64,000 bases of DNA from Streptomyces liliiviolaceus (GCF_018070025.1 NZ_JAGPYQ010000001.1:620001-684000), one strand, 5' to 3'. Shown: positions 1 to 11,236, counted from the first letter of the stretch. A program made the numbers and translations. The notes: generated by a model not told the origin, from the sequence alone.

Positions 1-350
1 TCCCTACTGGTACCCCATGGATAGGAGCCCCCCGGCTCTCCATCCCCCGGAAGCTACACGCTTGTTCGACGTTGCGCTCCCCCCAGTGAAGAGAAGTGCC
101 CCGTTATGTAAAGATTCATCTCATTCGTGGAACGGCGCGTGAAAGACAACCTCCCCGCGTCAACACACGGGTATACACCCGGAAGTTTCCTTTGATCATG
201 GGTCTCCGTCGAGCGCAGGGGGGCAACTTGCCACACTCCGCAGCGAACAAGCCTGACCCGGACCACTGTTTGACCACCCCGTATCGCCCTTGGACCATTT
301 CCCGGCCGTCTCACCGCCCTGCCGACGCGCCGTCCTTTCGGCAGGACAGC
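1..350. other. Intergenic region, no gene recognised
   Basis: This is the left edge of the window. The open frames across it have no recognisable domain and no good ribosome-binding site, so I call no gene. It is more AT-rich near 100-215 (for example a TATACA hexamer around 171-176), which would suit a promoter, but I cannot assign it to a gene inside the window. Confidence 0.4.
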
Positions 351-393
351 GGAACGCCCCCGCCGCCCGGGAAGCGGGCGACGGGGGCGTTCC
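351..393 (-). terminator. Terminator hairpin downstream of the first beta-propeller gene
   Basis: Two 19-nt arms (351-369 and 375-393) pair with one mismatch around a 5-nt loop. The hairpin lies 26 nt beyond the stop codon of the minus-strand gene ending at 419. There is no long T-run, which is usual for Streptomyces terminators. Confidence 0.75.
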
Positions 394-418
394 GCGGAGC
401 GCGGGGGCGCCGCGCGGG

Positions 419-2269
419 CTACTCGGCGCCGAACCCGATCGCCGCGTAGTCCTTCTCGTCCTTGGAGTACGGGGCGCTGACCAGGTCCTCGGCCATGAAG
501 AGCCGGCCGGCCGTGTACAGCATCTCCGACGACTTGGGCACCATTCCGCTGATCGCGCTGCGGACCTGGTCGGTGGCCGGGGTCTCCAGGAGCTTGGTCT
601 CCTTGAAGGACTTGCCGTCGATGGAGACGACCTGGGAACCCTTGTCGTAGGGGCCGTTCTTGTACGCGATGATGTCGGTGCCGTCCATCCGGACCGGCCA
701 GATCTCGTAGCCGTCGCCGGCGTCGGCCCGGTCGCTCGTGGACTTGCCGGTGGCCAGCGAGAAGGACACGATCTCGTTGACCCGGCTGTACTTCTCGTCG
801 CCCTCGTGCTGCTTGGTCGGCACGTACAGCTTGTCGTTGCCGACCGCGATCGCCTTGCAGCTGTGGACCTTGTTCACCCCGCAGTCGTGCGCGTACTTAC
901 CGTCCTCCAGCGTGATCTTCGTACGCAGCTTGCCGCTGTCGTCCAGCGAGAAGACGTCGGTCGCGCCGGACGCGGTGATCTCACCGGAGTCCACACCGAA
1001 GACGACCGGCTTGGTGGAGATCACCTTGGCGTTGTCGATGCCCGCGGGGAGCTTGTAGCTCCACTTGACGGTGCCCGTCTTCGGGTCGAGCCGCTGGACC
1101 TCGTACTTCTCGTTGCCGTAGTCACCGCACTTGCGGACCGCGACCAGCTGCTCGCCGCCCGCGTAGCCCACGTCCTCGCACGAGCTGACCTTCGGCTGCC
1201 ACAGGACCTTGCCGTCGGTGATGTCGAAGGCGGCGCCGCCGTCGAGGCCGGAGCCCACCGCGACCGTGGTGCCGGAGATGCTGGCCTCCTTGAACTTGGC
1301 CTTCTCACCGCCCCCCGGGGCCACGGACTTCGTCCAGAGCGCCTTGCCGGTGTTCACGTCGAAGGCCGTGACCTCGGTGCACGACGGGTACGGGTCGGCC
1401 TTGGTGCGCGGGGCGTCCTCCGCGACCACCACGGCGACGCCGTCCTTGGTGACCTCGGGCGAGCCGGCGCAGGTCAGGCCCGTCAGCGGCAGGGTCCAGG
1501 TCTCCTTGCCGGTGTCCGGGTCGTGGCCGACGACCTTGCGCACGCCCGCCTTGGCGTACACCTTGTCCGTCAGCCAGGAGCCCTCGACGCTCCAGACCTC
1601 CTTCTTGGGGACCTCGGGCGCTGGCACCTGGAAGAGGACCTTCGCACTGGTGCTGGACGGCACCTTCTCCGAGCCGCCGCCACCGCCACCGCCCGTGCCG
1701 TCGTCGCCGCCGTCACCGCCCTTGCCCTCGGTGCCGCCGGGGCCCGCGGAGGTGTCCTTGTCGTCCTTGCCGGACGAGCTCGCGTACCAGACACCGCCGC
1801 CGACGATCAGTCCGATCGCCACCACGGCCGCGACGATGATCGCCGCCTGGGCGCCGAACTTCTTCCCGCCCTTGGGGGCCTGCGGCTGCATGGGCATGGT
1901 GTGGGGCTGCGGGTAGCCGTACTGGGGCTGCTGCTGCCCCGGGTAGCCGTACCCCTGCTGCGGCTGCTGGCCCGGGTAGCCGTAACCGGGCGCGGTCGGC
2001 GGCTGCGGGGGTCCCTGCGGGTAGCCGTACGGCTGCTGCGGCGGGCCCTGCGGCGCGGCGGGCGGGCCGGCCGGGGGCGGAGTCTGCGGCGCCTGGGGCG
2101 GAGTCTGGGGCGGGGGCGCCTGCGGGTAGCCGTAGCCCGGCTGGGGCTGCTGCGGGGGCCCGGCGGGCGGCGTGGGCGGTCCGAACCCGCCCGGGGGCGG
2201 GTCCTGCGGGGCGCCGAAACCGCCACCCTGGGGCGGCTGGTTCGGCGGCGGGGGCGGCGGCTGGCTCAT
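419..2269 (-). CDS. Membrane-anchored PQQ-like beta-propeller protein
   Basis: A 616-residue protein. Residues 1-135 are a Pro/Gln/Gly/Tyr-rich cytoplasmic tail with repeated GYPQ and GYGYP units. One membrane segment follows at about 141-165, then a Gly/Glu/Lys linker, then an outer domain from about 215 that resembles PQQ-type (WD40-like) beta-propellers, with blades of the form 'D..TGK..W'. Such domains usually bind ligands or proteins and are not enzymes without PQQ contacts, so the role is unknown. The neighbour ending at 2436 is a paralogue of the same design and strand, which suggests a tandem duplication. The ATG at 2269 is preceded by weak pairing to 16S rRNA; no other start fits better. 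Confidence 0.8.
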   Translation of the reverse strand: MSQPPPPPPNQPPQGGGFGAPQDPPPGGFGPPTPPAGPPQQPQPGYGYPQAPPPQTPPQAPQTPPPAGPPAAPQGPPQQPYGYPQGPPQPPTAPGYGYPGQQPQQGYGYPGQQQPQYGYPQPHTMPMQPQAPKGGKKFGAQAAIIVAAVVAIGLIVGGGVWYASSSGKDDKDTSAGPGGTEGKGGDGGDDGTGGGGGGGSEKVPSSTSAKVLFQVPAPEVPKKEVWSVEGSWLTDKVYAKAGVRKVVGHDPDTGKETWTLPLTGLTCAGSPEVTKDGVAVVVAEDAPRTKADPYPSCTEVTAFDVNTGKALWTKSVAPGGGEKAKFKEASISGTTVAVGSGLDGGAAFDITDGKVLWQPKVSSCEDVGYAGGEQLVAVRKCGDYGNEKYEVQRLDPKTGTVKWSYKLPAGIDNAKVISTKPVVFGVDSGEITASGATDVFSLDDSGKLRTKITLEDGKYAHDCGVNKVHSCKAIAVGNDKLYVPTKQHEGDEKYSRVNEIVSFSLATGKSTSDRADAGDGYEIWPVRMDGTDIIAYKNGPYDKGSQVVSIDGKSFKETKLLETPATDQVRSAISGMVPKSSEMLYTAGRLFMAEDLVSAPYSKDEKDYAAIGFGAE

Positions 2270-2346
2270 GACGTGTGTACCTCGGGTGCGAAGGGGACGG
2301 AAGAAACGCGGAAGGCGTGGAAGGCCCGGGAAGCCCGGGAGACGCC

Positions 2347-2382
2347 GGTGGGGCCTCCGGTGGGGCCTCCGGTGGGGCCTCC
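2347..2382. repeat. Three perfect 12-bp tandem repeats
   Basis: GGTGGGGCCTCC occurs three times in direct tandem between the two beta-propeller genes. It is short and non-coding, and could be replication slippage in G-rich DNA. Confidence 0.8.
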
Positions 2383-2435
2383 GCTCGCGCGGCGGGCGCG
2401 GGCGGCGCGAGCGGCGTGAGCGGAGACGGGCCAGG

Positions 2436-4298
2436 TCACTTGCCGTAGGCCAGCATCAGCTTCTCCTTCGACTCGTCGTTGCCGGTCAGCCGGGTGGTGG
2501 AGAGGTAGAAGCGCCCGTCCACCCAGTCGACGGCCTTCGAGAAGAAACCGTTCTCCACGTCCGCCGCGCCCTGCGGGTTCTGCAGCAGCGTCTTCGGGGT
2601 GTGCGCACCGCCGCCGGTCGGGATCGAGACGATCCGGCCGCCCGCGTCGTACGAGGGACCCACGTACGCGACGAGGTCCGTGCCGTCCATCTTCAGGGGC
2701 ACCATCGAATCGTCCACCGGGGACTTGGCGCGCCACTTCTCCTTGCCGCTCTCCAGGCTGATCGCGACGATCTCGTTGGCGCCGCTCTTCGCCTCGGTCG
2801 GCAGATAGAGGGTGTTGGCGTCGGCCGCCACGCCCTCGCAGCCCTGGAGGTCACGCGAGAGGATCGCCCAGCCGCACTCCGGCGCGAACGACTCGTCGAC
2901 GTCGACCTGCGAACGGGCCGTGCCGTCGTTCTTCAGCGTGGTGACGTTCCACTGCTTCTTGTCCGCGTTGGTGAGGTAGAGGACGACCGGATCGACGGAG
3001 TACGCGCGCTCCACGCGCCAGCCCTTGGGGATCTTCTTGGTCCACTTGGCCTTGCCGGTCGCCGGGTCGAGCTCCTGCACCTCGTCGTGCTCGTCGTCGC
3101 CGCCCGCGCCGCAGGAGGCGACGGAGAGCATCTTGGCGCCGCCCGCGAACGCCGACGGGAAGCAGGAGTTGTCGTACTTCTTCTTGTCGAAGAGCTTGTC
3201 GCCGCTGTCCGTGTCGTAGCCGACGCCGGACATGGAGCGGCCGACCAGCAGCGTGTTCCCGGAGATGTTCAGGCTGAGGCTCAGGGAGCTGTCGAACAGG
3301 TCGCCCTTCGGGATCTTCTGCGTCCAGCCCTTCTTGCCGGTGGCGAGGTCGATCTGCACGACCTGGTTGCACTCGGCGGAGGACTTGGTGCCCTCCTTGT
3401 ACGCCACGAAGACCTTGTCGTCGGACGTCTTCTGGGCGGACGCGGCACAGATCGGCTGCGGGAACGTGATCGCGGGCCAGCTGACCTTGCCGTCGGCGAC
3501 GTCGTAGGCGAAGACCTGCTTGTACGCGGCCTTCACGGCGACCTTGTCCGTGATCCACATACCGGGGGCGTCGGCGCCGGAACCGGGCGCGTCGGGCGCC
3601 TCCTTGTACCAGAGCACCTTCGCCTCACCGGCCTGGCGGCCCTCGTTGAGGTCCTCGGAACCGGCGTTGCCGTCGCCGTCGCCGTCACCGGGGTTGATGG
3701 GCGCGTCGGACCCGGAGGGCTTGGCGTCCTGGCTCTTGTCGGCGACGGGCTTCTTCTTGCCACCGCCGTCGTCGTCACCGCCGGAGACGGCCCATACGGT
3801 GCCTCCGATGACGAGCACCGCGGCCAGCGCGGCTCCGATGATCATGGCGGGCTTCCCCTTGAAGGGGCTGCGCGAGCCACCGCCGGGCGGGGTGCCGGGC
3901 CCGCCCGGGAACTGCGGCTGCGTCGGGTAGCCGTACCCGGGCTGCTGCTGGCCGTAGGGCCCCGGCTGCTGGGGCTGACCGTAGGGACCGGGCTGGCCGT
4001 ACGGGCCCGGCTGCTGCGGATAGCCGTACGGGCCGGGCTGCTGGGGCTGCCCGTACGGGCCGGGCTGCTGCGGGTAGCCGTAACCGGGCGCGGGCGGCGG
4101 GGTGCCCGGCGCGCCCTGCGGAGGCGGCGGGGTCTGTGGTGCGCCCTGCGGGGGCGGCGGGGCCGCCGGCGGCTGGGCGGGCGGTGGCGGCGTGGCGCCG
4201 CGCGGGTCCTGCGGAGGTCCGAAGCCGCCCTGCGGCGGCTGGTCCTGCGGCGCTCCGAACCCGCCCTGCTGCGACGGCTTTTCAGGCGGCTGAGTCAT
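2436..4298 (-). CDS. Membrane-anchored PQQ-like beta-propeller protein (paralogue)
   Basis: A 620-residue protein with the same plan as the adjacent downstream gene: a Pro/Gln/Gly-rich tail at 1-145 with repeated GPYG(Q/Y)PQQP units, one membrane segment at about 151-171, an acidic/Lys linker, and a C-terminal beta-propeller from about 220 with recurrent 'DLATGKKGW' and 'LDPATGKAKW' blade motifs. I chose the ATG at 4298 (MTQPPEK) rather than the one seven codons upstream because a GAGGGGG ribosome site lies about 9 nt before it. The function is unknown. Its tail resembles the disordered tails of mycobacterial and Streptomyces envelope proteins. It is probably co-transcribed with the paralogue, with a gap of about 170 nt. 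Confidence 0.8.
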   Translation of the reverse strand: MTQPPEKPSQQGGFGAPQDQPPQGGFGPPQDPRGATPPPPAQPPAAPPPPQGAPQTPPPPQGAPGTPPPAPGYGYPQQPGPYGQPQQPGPYGYPQQPGPYGQPGPYGQPQQPGPYGQQQPGYGYPTQPQFPGGPGTPPGGGSRSPFKGKPAMIIGAALAAVLVIGGTVWAVSGGDDDGGGKKKPVADKSQDAKPSGSDAPINPGDGDGDGNAGSEDLNEGRQAGEAKVLWYKEAPDAPGSGADAPGMWITDKVAVKAAYKQVFAYDVADGKVSWPAITFPQPICAASAQKTSDDKVFVAYKEGTKSSAECNQVVQIDLATGKKGWTQKIPKGDLFDSSLSLSLNISGNTLLVGRSMSGVGYDTDSGDKLFDKKKYDNSCFPSAFAGGAKMLSVASCGAGGDDEHDEVQELDPATGKAKWTKKIPKGWRVERAYSVDPVVLYLTNADKKQWNVTTLKNDGTARSQVDVDESFAPECGWAILSRDLQGCEGVAADANTLYLPTEAKSGANEIVAISLESGKEKWRAKSPVDDSMVPLKMDGTDLVAYVGPSYDAGGRIVSIPTGGGAHTPKTLLQNPQGAADVENGFFSKAVDWVDGRFYLSTTRLTGNDESKEKLMLAYGK

Positions 4299-4383
4299 CA
4301 GCGCGTTCCCCCTCTTCACTGATTTTTAGCCATGCCCTGCAGTACGCACCGCAGCAGGCGATGCACTCACAGTGGTTGTCATA

Positions 4384-4410
4384 GAGCCTGAGAGTGTTCT
4401 CAGTCGGCTC
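4384..4410. promoter_or_regulatory. Small inverted repeat upstream of the beta-propeller gene
   Basis: GAGCC-TGAGA, a 4-nt loop, then TCTCA-(3-nt bulge)-GGCTC. It sits 86-112 nt upstream of the start at 4298 and could be an operator or an RNA hairpin. I cannot name a regulator. Confidence 0.35.
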
Positions 4411-4438
4411 TTTCTATCACCCTGGAGCGCTCGAACAC

Positions 4439-4478
4439 CGGGCCGGTTCACCCCTGTTTCCAAGGGAGAACCGGCCCG
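4439..4478 (-). terminator. Terminator of the ABC-F gene
   Basis: Perfect 11-bp arms CGGGCCGGTTC / GAACCGGCCCG around an 18-nt loop, 33 nt beyond the stop codon at 4511. Confidence 0.75.
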
Positions 4479-4510
4479 TGATGCCCTCGTTACGCTTGTT
4501 CACGCGCTCT

Positions 4511-6319
<1,809 letters not shown>

Positions 6320-6428
6320 CGCACTCCTGACAAGGGGGATCGATCGACCTTCCAGGGTAGTCGCCCGGAAGGGTGATCCTTCCGACTGCCCGGAAAGGGT
6401 GGGCGGGGTCGTTCAGGGGCGCAGCCCC

Positions 6429-6526
6429 AGGGGCGCGGGGAACGGCGCAGTCTTGTCGCTTTTAGGGGCGCGGGGAACTGCGCAATCTTGTCGCTTTTAG
6501 GGGCGCGGGGAACTGCGCAATCTTTT
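6429..6526. repeat. 35-bp tandem repeat of the Streptomyces GGGGCGCGGGGAACTGCGC type
   Basis: Units start at 6429, 6464 and 6499 with an exact 35-bp period. The first two are full length and the third is truncated. Each holds AGGGGCGCGGGGAAC(T/G)GCGCA followed by a TCTTGTCGCTTTT-like tail. The same core recurs at about 8.5, 23.8 and 32.1 kb in this window, always between genes. Confidence 0.9.
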
Positions 6527-6570
6527 GGGCCCGCCCCCACACACCCGCACCCGACACCCGACCGTGCAGG

Positions 6571-7488
6571 TCACACCAGAACAGCCCCACGCACCGGCCC
6601 CACAGCCACGCGCGCAGCGCGACAGACCCCCGCCGCCACCAACGCGGAAACCACCTTCGCCCCACCCTCCGCATCGGCGACGAGAAACGCCGTCGTGGGC
6701 CCGGACCCCGACACGATCGCGGCCAGCGCCCCGCCCTCGACCCCGACGGCCAGCGTCGAGGCCAGCGACGGCCGCAGAGACAGCGCGGCACGCTGCAGGT
6801 CGTTGGACAGGGCCCCGGCCAGCGCCGGGACGTCCCCCGAGGCCAGCGCATCGAGCAGCACCCCGGAGGCGACCGGCTCAGGCACCGCGACCCCGTCGTT
6901 GAGCCGGTCGAACTCCCCGTACACCGCCGGCGTCGACAGCCCCCCGTCGGCGACGGCGAACACCCAGTGGAAGCTGCCCCCGACCGGCAGGACCCGCAGC
7001 TTCTCCCCGCGTCCGGTGCCGAGCGCGGCCCCGCCGACCAGGCTGAACGGCACGTCGCTGCCGAGCTCGGCGCAGATCTCAAGCAGCTCCTCCCGCGAGG
7101 CACCCGTACCCCAGAGGGCGTCGCAGGCGACCAGCGCGCCCGCGCCGTCGGCGGAGCCGCCCGCCATGCCCCCGGCGACCGGGATGTCCTTCGCGATGTG
7201 GATGTGCACATCGGGCCGGAGCCCGTACCGCGCGGCCAGCTTCTCCGCCGCCCGCGCCGCCAGGTTCGTACGGTCCAGGGGCACCTGGGCCGCGTCGGGC
7301 CCCTCGCAGGTGATCCGGAGGGTGTCGGCGGGGGTCACCGTCACCTCGTCGTACAGGCCGACGGCGAGGAACACGTTGGCGAGGTCGTGGAACCCGTCGG
7401 CCCGGGCGCCGCCCACGGCCAGCTGGACATTGACCTTGGCGGGAACCCGTACGGTCACGCTTCCCGTCACGCCGTCCGTCGCGCTCAC
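6571..7488 (-). CDS. ispE: 4-diphosphocytidyl-2-C-methyl-D-erythritol kinase
   Basis: A 305-residue GHMP kinase of the MEP isoprenoid pathway. It phosphorylates CDP-methylerythritol at the 2-hydroxyl with ATP. Visible are the N-terminal [15 protein letters not shown] segment with the conserved K-N pair, the ATP-binding loop [17 protein letters not shown] near residues 107-123, a segment [15 protein letters not shown], and a C-terminal [12 protein letters not shown] loop. The ATG at 7488 overlaps the rsmA stop codon by 4 bp, so the two are translationally coupled. The rsmA-ispE order is common in actinobacteria and places the enzyme in a housekeeping block. Confidence 0.95.
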   Translation of the reverse strand: MSATDGVTGSVTVRVPAKVNVQLAVGGARADGFHDLANVFLAVGLYDEVTVTPADTLRITCEGPDAAQVPLDRTNLAARAAEKLAARYGLRPDVHIHIAKDIPVAGGMAGGSADGAGALVACDALWGTGASREELLEICAELGSDVPFSLVGGAALGTGRGEKLRVLPVGGSFHWVFAVADGGLSTPAVYGEFDRLNDGVAVPEPVASGVLLDALASGDVPALAGALSNDLQRAALSLRPSLASTLAVGVEGGALAAIVSGSGPTTAFLVADAEGGAKVVSALVAAGVCRAARVAVGPVRGAVLV

Positions 7489-8345
7489 TGCTTGTTCTCC
7501 GCGATCCGTGCGAACTCCTCCACCGTCAGGGACTCACCGCGCGCCTGCGGCGAGACCCCGGCGGCGACCAGCGCGGCCTCGGCGGCCGGCGCCGAACCGG
7601 CCCAGCCGGCCAGCGCTGCCCGCAGGGTCTTGCGGCGCTGGGCGAAGGCGGCGTCCACGACGGTGAAGACCTCGCGCTGGGAGGCGGTCGTCTTCACCGG
7701 CTCGGCGCGGCGGACCAGCGAGACGAGTCCGCTGTCCACGTTCGGGGCGGGCCAGAAGACGTTGCGGCCGATCGATCCGGCGCGCTTGACGTCGGCGTGC
7801 CAGTTCGCCTTCACGGAGGGCACGCCGTAGACCTTCGAGCCGGGCGGCGCGGCCAGCCGGTCGGCGACCTCCGCCTGCACCATCACGAGGGTGCGCTCGA
7901 TGGTGGGGAAGGTGTCGAGCATGTGCAGCAGCACGGGCACGGCGACGTTGTACGGGAGGTTCGCGACCAGGGCCGTCGGGGCGGGGCCGGGCAGCTCGGA
8001 CACCTGCATGGCGTCCTCGTGGACGAGTGAGAACCGCTCGGCGCGGTCCGGCATGCGGGCGGCGATCGTGGCGGGCAGCGCGCCCGCGAGGGCGTCGTCG
8101 ATCTCGACGGCGACGACCCGGTCGGCCGCCTCCAGGAGCCCGAGGGTCAGCGACCCGAGGCCCGGTCCGACCTCGACGACCACGTCCTCGGGACGGACGT
8201 CGGCGGTCCGGACGATGCGCCGCACGGTGTTGGCGTCGATGACGAAGTTCTGACCGCGCTGCTTGGTGGGCCGTACGCCGAGCGCTGCCGCGAGTTCGCG
8301 GATGTCGGCGGGGCCCAGAAGGGCGTCGGAGGCGGGGCTGGTCAC
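7485..8345 (-). CDS. rsmA: 16S rRNA (adenine1518-N6/adenine1519-N6)-dimethyltransferase
   Basis: A 286-residue KsgA/RsmA protein that dimethylates the two adjacent adenines in helix 45 of 16S rRNA late in 30S assembly. It has the [13 protein letters not shown] entry motif, the SAM-binding motif [15 protein letters not shown], and the catalytic NLPY motif ([10 protein letters not shown]). I use the GTG at 8345 ([11 protein letters not shown]). The frame is open for another 82 codons upstream, but that stretch runs into the repeat region and is not protein-like. The stop overlaps the ispE start (ATGA). Confidence 0.93.
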   Translation of the reverse strand: MTSPASDALLGPADIRELAAALGVRPTKQRGQNFVIDANTVRRIVRTADVRPEDVVVEVGPGLGSLTLGLLEAADRVVAVEIDDALAGALPATIAARMPDRAERFSLVHEDAMQVSELPGPAPTALVANLPYNVAVPVLLHMLDTFPTIERTLVMVQAEVADRLAAPPGSKVYGVPSVKANWHADVKRAGSIGRNVFWPAPNVDSGLVSLVRRAEPVKTTASQREVFTVVDAAFAQRRKTLRAALAGWAGSAPAAEAALVAAGVSPQARGESLTVEEFARIAENKQ

Positions 8346-8384
8346 GCCCCAAGGGTACGGGTGACCACGGCCGACTCCCGTCCG

Positions 8385-8640
8385 TGGGGGCTGCGCCCCC
8401 ACACCCCCTGTCGCGCTAACGCGCTCGTCCTCAAACGCCGGACGGGCTGAAAGCGGGGCGCAGCCCCGCCTTTCAGGGGCGCGGGGAACGGCGCGACCGA
8501 CCCCCACCGGACCCGCAGACGAAACCCTCCCGGGGCCCCGGGGCGCAGCCCCGCCCCGAGGGGCGCGGGGAACTGCGCGACAAGCCCCCACCGGCCCGCG
8601 GACGAAACCCCCGCGGGGCCCGGGGCGCAGCCCCGGTGGG
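8385..8640. repeat. Composite intergenic repeat region
   Basis: The region holds GGGGCTGCGCCCCC hairpin halves, a CGCTCGTCCTCAAACGCCGG-type segment frequent between Streptomyces genes, and two copies of a roughly 83-bp unit. Each unit begins GGGGCGCAGCCCC (8455, 8540, and a partial third at 8622) and contains GGGGCGCGGGGAAC(G/T)GCGCGA. It may serve as a transcription terminator for the minus-strand rpf gene. Confidence 0.8.
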
Positions 8641-8660
8641 ACGACCCCTACGAACGCCCC

Positions 8661-10178
8661 CTACAAACGCCCCCCACAGTGCGGCCAGGGACTGGCCCCC
8701 CGCCGCACATACAACTTCTTCGCCCGAAACGTCTGCTCCGACGCGGAAGCGTCCTGCGGACGCCCCTCCCCACCCAACGCCTGCCAGGTCCGCGTATCGA
8801 ACTGGTACAGCCCGCCGTACGTCCCCGACGGATCGACCGCCCCCGGCCGCCCCCCGGACTCACAGTGCGCGAGCCCCTGCCAGTTCAGCCCGTCGGCCCC
8901 CTGCACGGACGTGGGAAGCGCCTTCGTCCCCACCTTCACCACCTGCGCCCGCGGCTCCCGCACCACCTCGGCCCGCAGCCGCCGAGGCTTCTGCCTGACG
9001 CCGTTGACGGTCCGCAGCGCGTACGTGACGCGCCGCAGCCCGGGCCGCCCCGCCTGTTCCACGACCTCGGTGCCCCGGAACAGCCCGGGATCCGGGGTCC
9101 GGCGTACCTCGAAGGGCAGCGGCTCCTCACGGACCTCCTTCGTGCCGGTGATCCGCATGACCGTCACCGTCTGCCCGTCACGCGGGAAGCTGTCGGCCGG
9201 CACGGAGGTGGTGTCCTGCCCGTGCAGCGTGATCCCGGCCTCGCCCACGGTCTCGCGGACGGTCGCCGCGTTCGTACGGACCGTCCGTGCCTGTCCGTCC
9301 GCCATGACCGTCACGGTCCGCTCGGTACGGACGTCGAGCGCGAGCCCCGCCCGCCCGATCTGCCGAGCGCGCGGCACCGACAGGTACGCGCCCTCCGCGC
9401 GCACCCCGAGTTCCCGCAGTGCCTCGTCCACGGTGTGGGCGGTGGTCCACACGTGGCTGGACCGCCCGTCCAGGGTGAGCCGCAGGGGCCGCCCGTACTC
9501 CACGGCGATCTCCGCACCGCTGGTCAGCGCGGCTCCGGGCGCGGGGGCCACCACGTCGTGGGCGCCCACCCGGACCCCTTCGTCGGCGAGCAGTTCGCCC
9601 ACGTCGTCCGCGAAGGTGTGCAGGGTGCGGGGCTTGCCGTCGACGGTCAGTTCGATGGCCTTGTCGTCGGCGACGAAGGCGGAGGTGCCGCCCGCGAGGA
9701 AGGCGACGACCAGCGCCTGCGGGAGCAGCTTGCGTACGTCGGGCCGTTCCGCGCTCCTGCGGCGCCGCTTGGCCCGCCGGGTTTCGGCTCGCCCACCGGA
9801 CCGGGCCGGGCCGTTGAACAGTTCGGTGGTCAGTTCGGAGGTCGGGGCGAGCGGCACCGCCTGCCGCGGAAGGGTCGGCGCGTCCGGGAACCAGGCCTCA
9901 CCGGGGTGCACGTACCCGTGCCCGTACTCGTGTCCGTACGCGGGCTCGTGCTCAAGCTCGTACGCGTACACGGGCCCGTGCCTGTTCCCGTGGTCGTGGG
10001 CGGGCACCTGCTCATGCTCGTACGCGGGCCGGTACGTGTCCGGATGTCCGTGACCGTACGGCCCGGGGTCGCCGTGTCCGCCGTAGCCGCCATGGCCGCT
10101 GTGACCGGCGTGCCCGTGTGCCGGATTCGGGCCCGGGTTCACGTTCGGGCCATACGTCTCGTACTGCGGACTGCTCAC
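8661..10178 (-). CDS. rpfB: Resuscitation-promoting factor (RpfB-like), DUF348-G5-transglycosylase
   Basis: A 505-residue membrane-anchored muralytic enzyme. In order: an unusual N-terminal tail (1-100) rich in His, Gly and Tyr with about 15 His; a basic stretch (AKRRRRS); a membrane segment at about 151-170; three DUF348 ubiquitin-like repeats (about 175-340); a G5 domain (about 340-415); and a C-terminal Rpf lysozyme-like domain (about 425-505), with catalytic Glu in LAHCESGG and the pattern GTYGGLYQFDTRTWQALGG. Rpf proteins cleave peptidoglycan to start growth or germination. The order tatD-rpfB-rsmA-ispE is the classical actinobacterial one. The His-rich tail is the odd part and is cytoplasmic if the topology is N-in. 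Confidence 0.92.
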   Translation of the reverse strand: MSSPQYETYGPNVNPGPNPAHGHAGHSGHGGYGGHGDPGPYGHGHPDTYRPAYEHEQVPAHDHGNRHGPVYAYELEHEPAYGHEYGHGYVHPGEAWFPDAPTLPRQAVPLAPTSELTTELFNGPARSGGRAETRRAKRRRRSAERPDVRKLLPQALVVAFLAGGTSAFVADDKAIELTVDGKPRTLHTFADDVGELLADEGVRVGAHDVVAPAPGAALTSGAEIAVEYGRPLRLTLDGRSSHVWTTAHTVDEALRELGVRAEGAYLSVPRARQIGRAGLALDVRTERTVTVMADGQARTVRTNAATVRETVGEAGITLHGQDTTSVPADSFPRDGQTVTVMRITGTKEVREEPLPFEVRRTPDPGLFRGTEVVEQAGRPGLRRVTYALRTVNGVRQKPRRLRAEVVREPRAQVVKVGTKALPTSVQGADGLNWQGLAHCESGGRPGAVDPSGTYGGLYQFDTRTWQALGGEGRPQDASASEQTFRAKKLYVRRGASPWPHCGGRL

Positions 10179-10366
10179 GACGGCACGCTCCAGAAGACCG
10201 GTGGAGAGAGGTACGCCCGCGGGGCTCCTTCGGGTCGCGGGGAGGCGGGTGGGCGGGTGGGCGGACAGAACCTAGCGGAGCGTTCGTCACTCTCCAAAGC
10301 AGCGCGACCACGCGGTGTCGCGAAGCGTCCCGGTCCGGACCCCGGGAGCGCGCTGTCCGTTATGGG

Positions 10367-11236
10367 TCAGTAATCGAACGCGCGGGCAGTGTTCGCCGAG
10401 AGCGCCGTCGCCAGCACGTCCTCGTCGAGCCCCCGTACGGCGGCCATGGCGCGGACCGTGACCGGAATGAGATAGGGGGCGTTGGGCCGTCCGCGGTACG
10501 GGACGGGCGTCAGGAAGGGCGCGTCGGTCTCGACGAGGACGAGTTCGAGCGGCGCCACGGCGAGCGCGTCGCGCAGCGGCTGCGCGTTCTTGAAGGTCAT
10601 GTTCCCGGCGAACGACATGTAGTAGCCGGCGCGGGCGCAGACCGCCGCCATCTCCGCGTCCCCGGAGTAGCAGTGGAAGACGGTCCGCTCGGGCGCGCCC
10701 TCCTCCTTCAGGATGCGCAGCACGTCGGCGTGGGCGTCCCGGTCGTGGATGACGAGTGCCTTGCCGTGCCGCTTGGCGATCTCGATGTGCGCGCGGAAGG
10801 ACAGTTCCTGGGCGGCGATGCCCTCGGGGCCGGTGCGGAAGTGGTCGAGGCCGGTCTCGCCGACGCCCTTGACCTGGGGAAGCGCGGCGAGCCGGTCGAT
10901 CTCGGCGAGCGCCTCGTCCAGCGCGCCCTCGCCACCGCCCTCCCGCGCACCCTGCCGCGACCAGCCGTCGGGGTCACCGTGCACGATCCGGGGCGCCTCG
11001 TTCGGGTGGAGGGCGACGGTCGCGTGGACGGCGTCGTACGCGGCGGCCGTCTCGGCCGCCCAGCGTGAGCCCGACAGGTCGCAGCCCACCTGCACGACCG
11101 TCGTCACGCCGACCGACGCGGCCTTGGCGAGGCCCTCCTCGACCGTGCCGGACTGCATGTCGAGATGGGTGTGCGAGTCGGCCACCGGTACCCGCAGGGG
11201 GTCCGGCAGGGGCGGGGCTTCGGCGTTGGAAGGCAT
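10367..11236 (-). CDS. tatD: TatD family metal-dependent hydrolase
   Basis: A 289-residue TIM-barrel hydrolase of the TatD deoxyribonuclease family. Metal-binding motifs are visible: DSHTHLD near residue 20, GETGLDH, a middle VIHDRD, FHCYSG and VETDAPFLTP. TatD enzymes are 3'-5' exonucleases in DNA repair and turnover, and some act as tRNA or D-aminoacyl hydrolases. It lies upstream of rpfB on the same strand with a gap of about 190 nt. The start at 11236 is supported by the length of the family (about 260-290). Confidence 0.92.
   Translation of the reverse strand: MPSNAEAPPLPDPLRVPVADSHTHLDMQSGTVEEGLAKAASVGVTTVVQVGCDLSGSRWAAETAAAYDAVHATVALHPNEAPRIVHGDPDGWSRQGAREGGGEGALDEALAEIDRLAALPQVKGVGETGLDHFRTGPEGIAAQELSFRAHIEIAKRHGKALVIHDRDAHADVLRILKEEGAPERTVFHCYSGDAEMAAVCARAGYYMSFAGNMTFKNAQPLRDALAVAPLELVLVETDAPFLTPVPYRGRPNAPYLIPVTVRAMAAVRGLDEDVLATALSANTARAFDY

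Noticed and set aside
6429..6526. CRISPR array
   Set aside because: The units are directly contiguous without variable spacers, and no cas gene is present.
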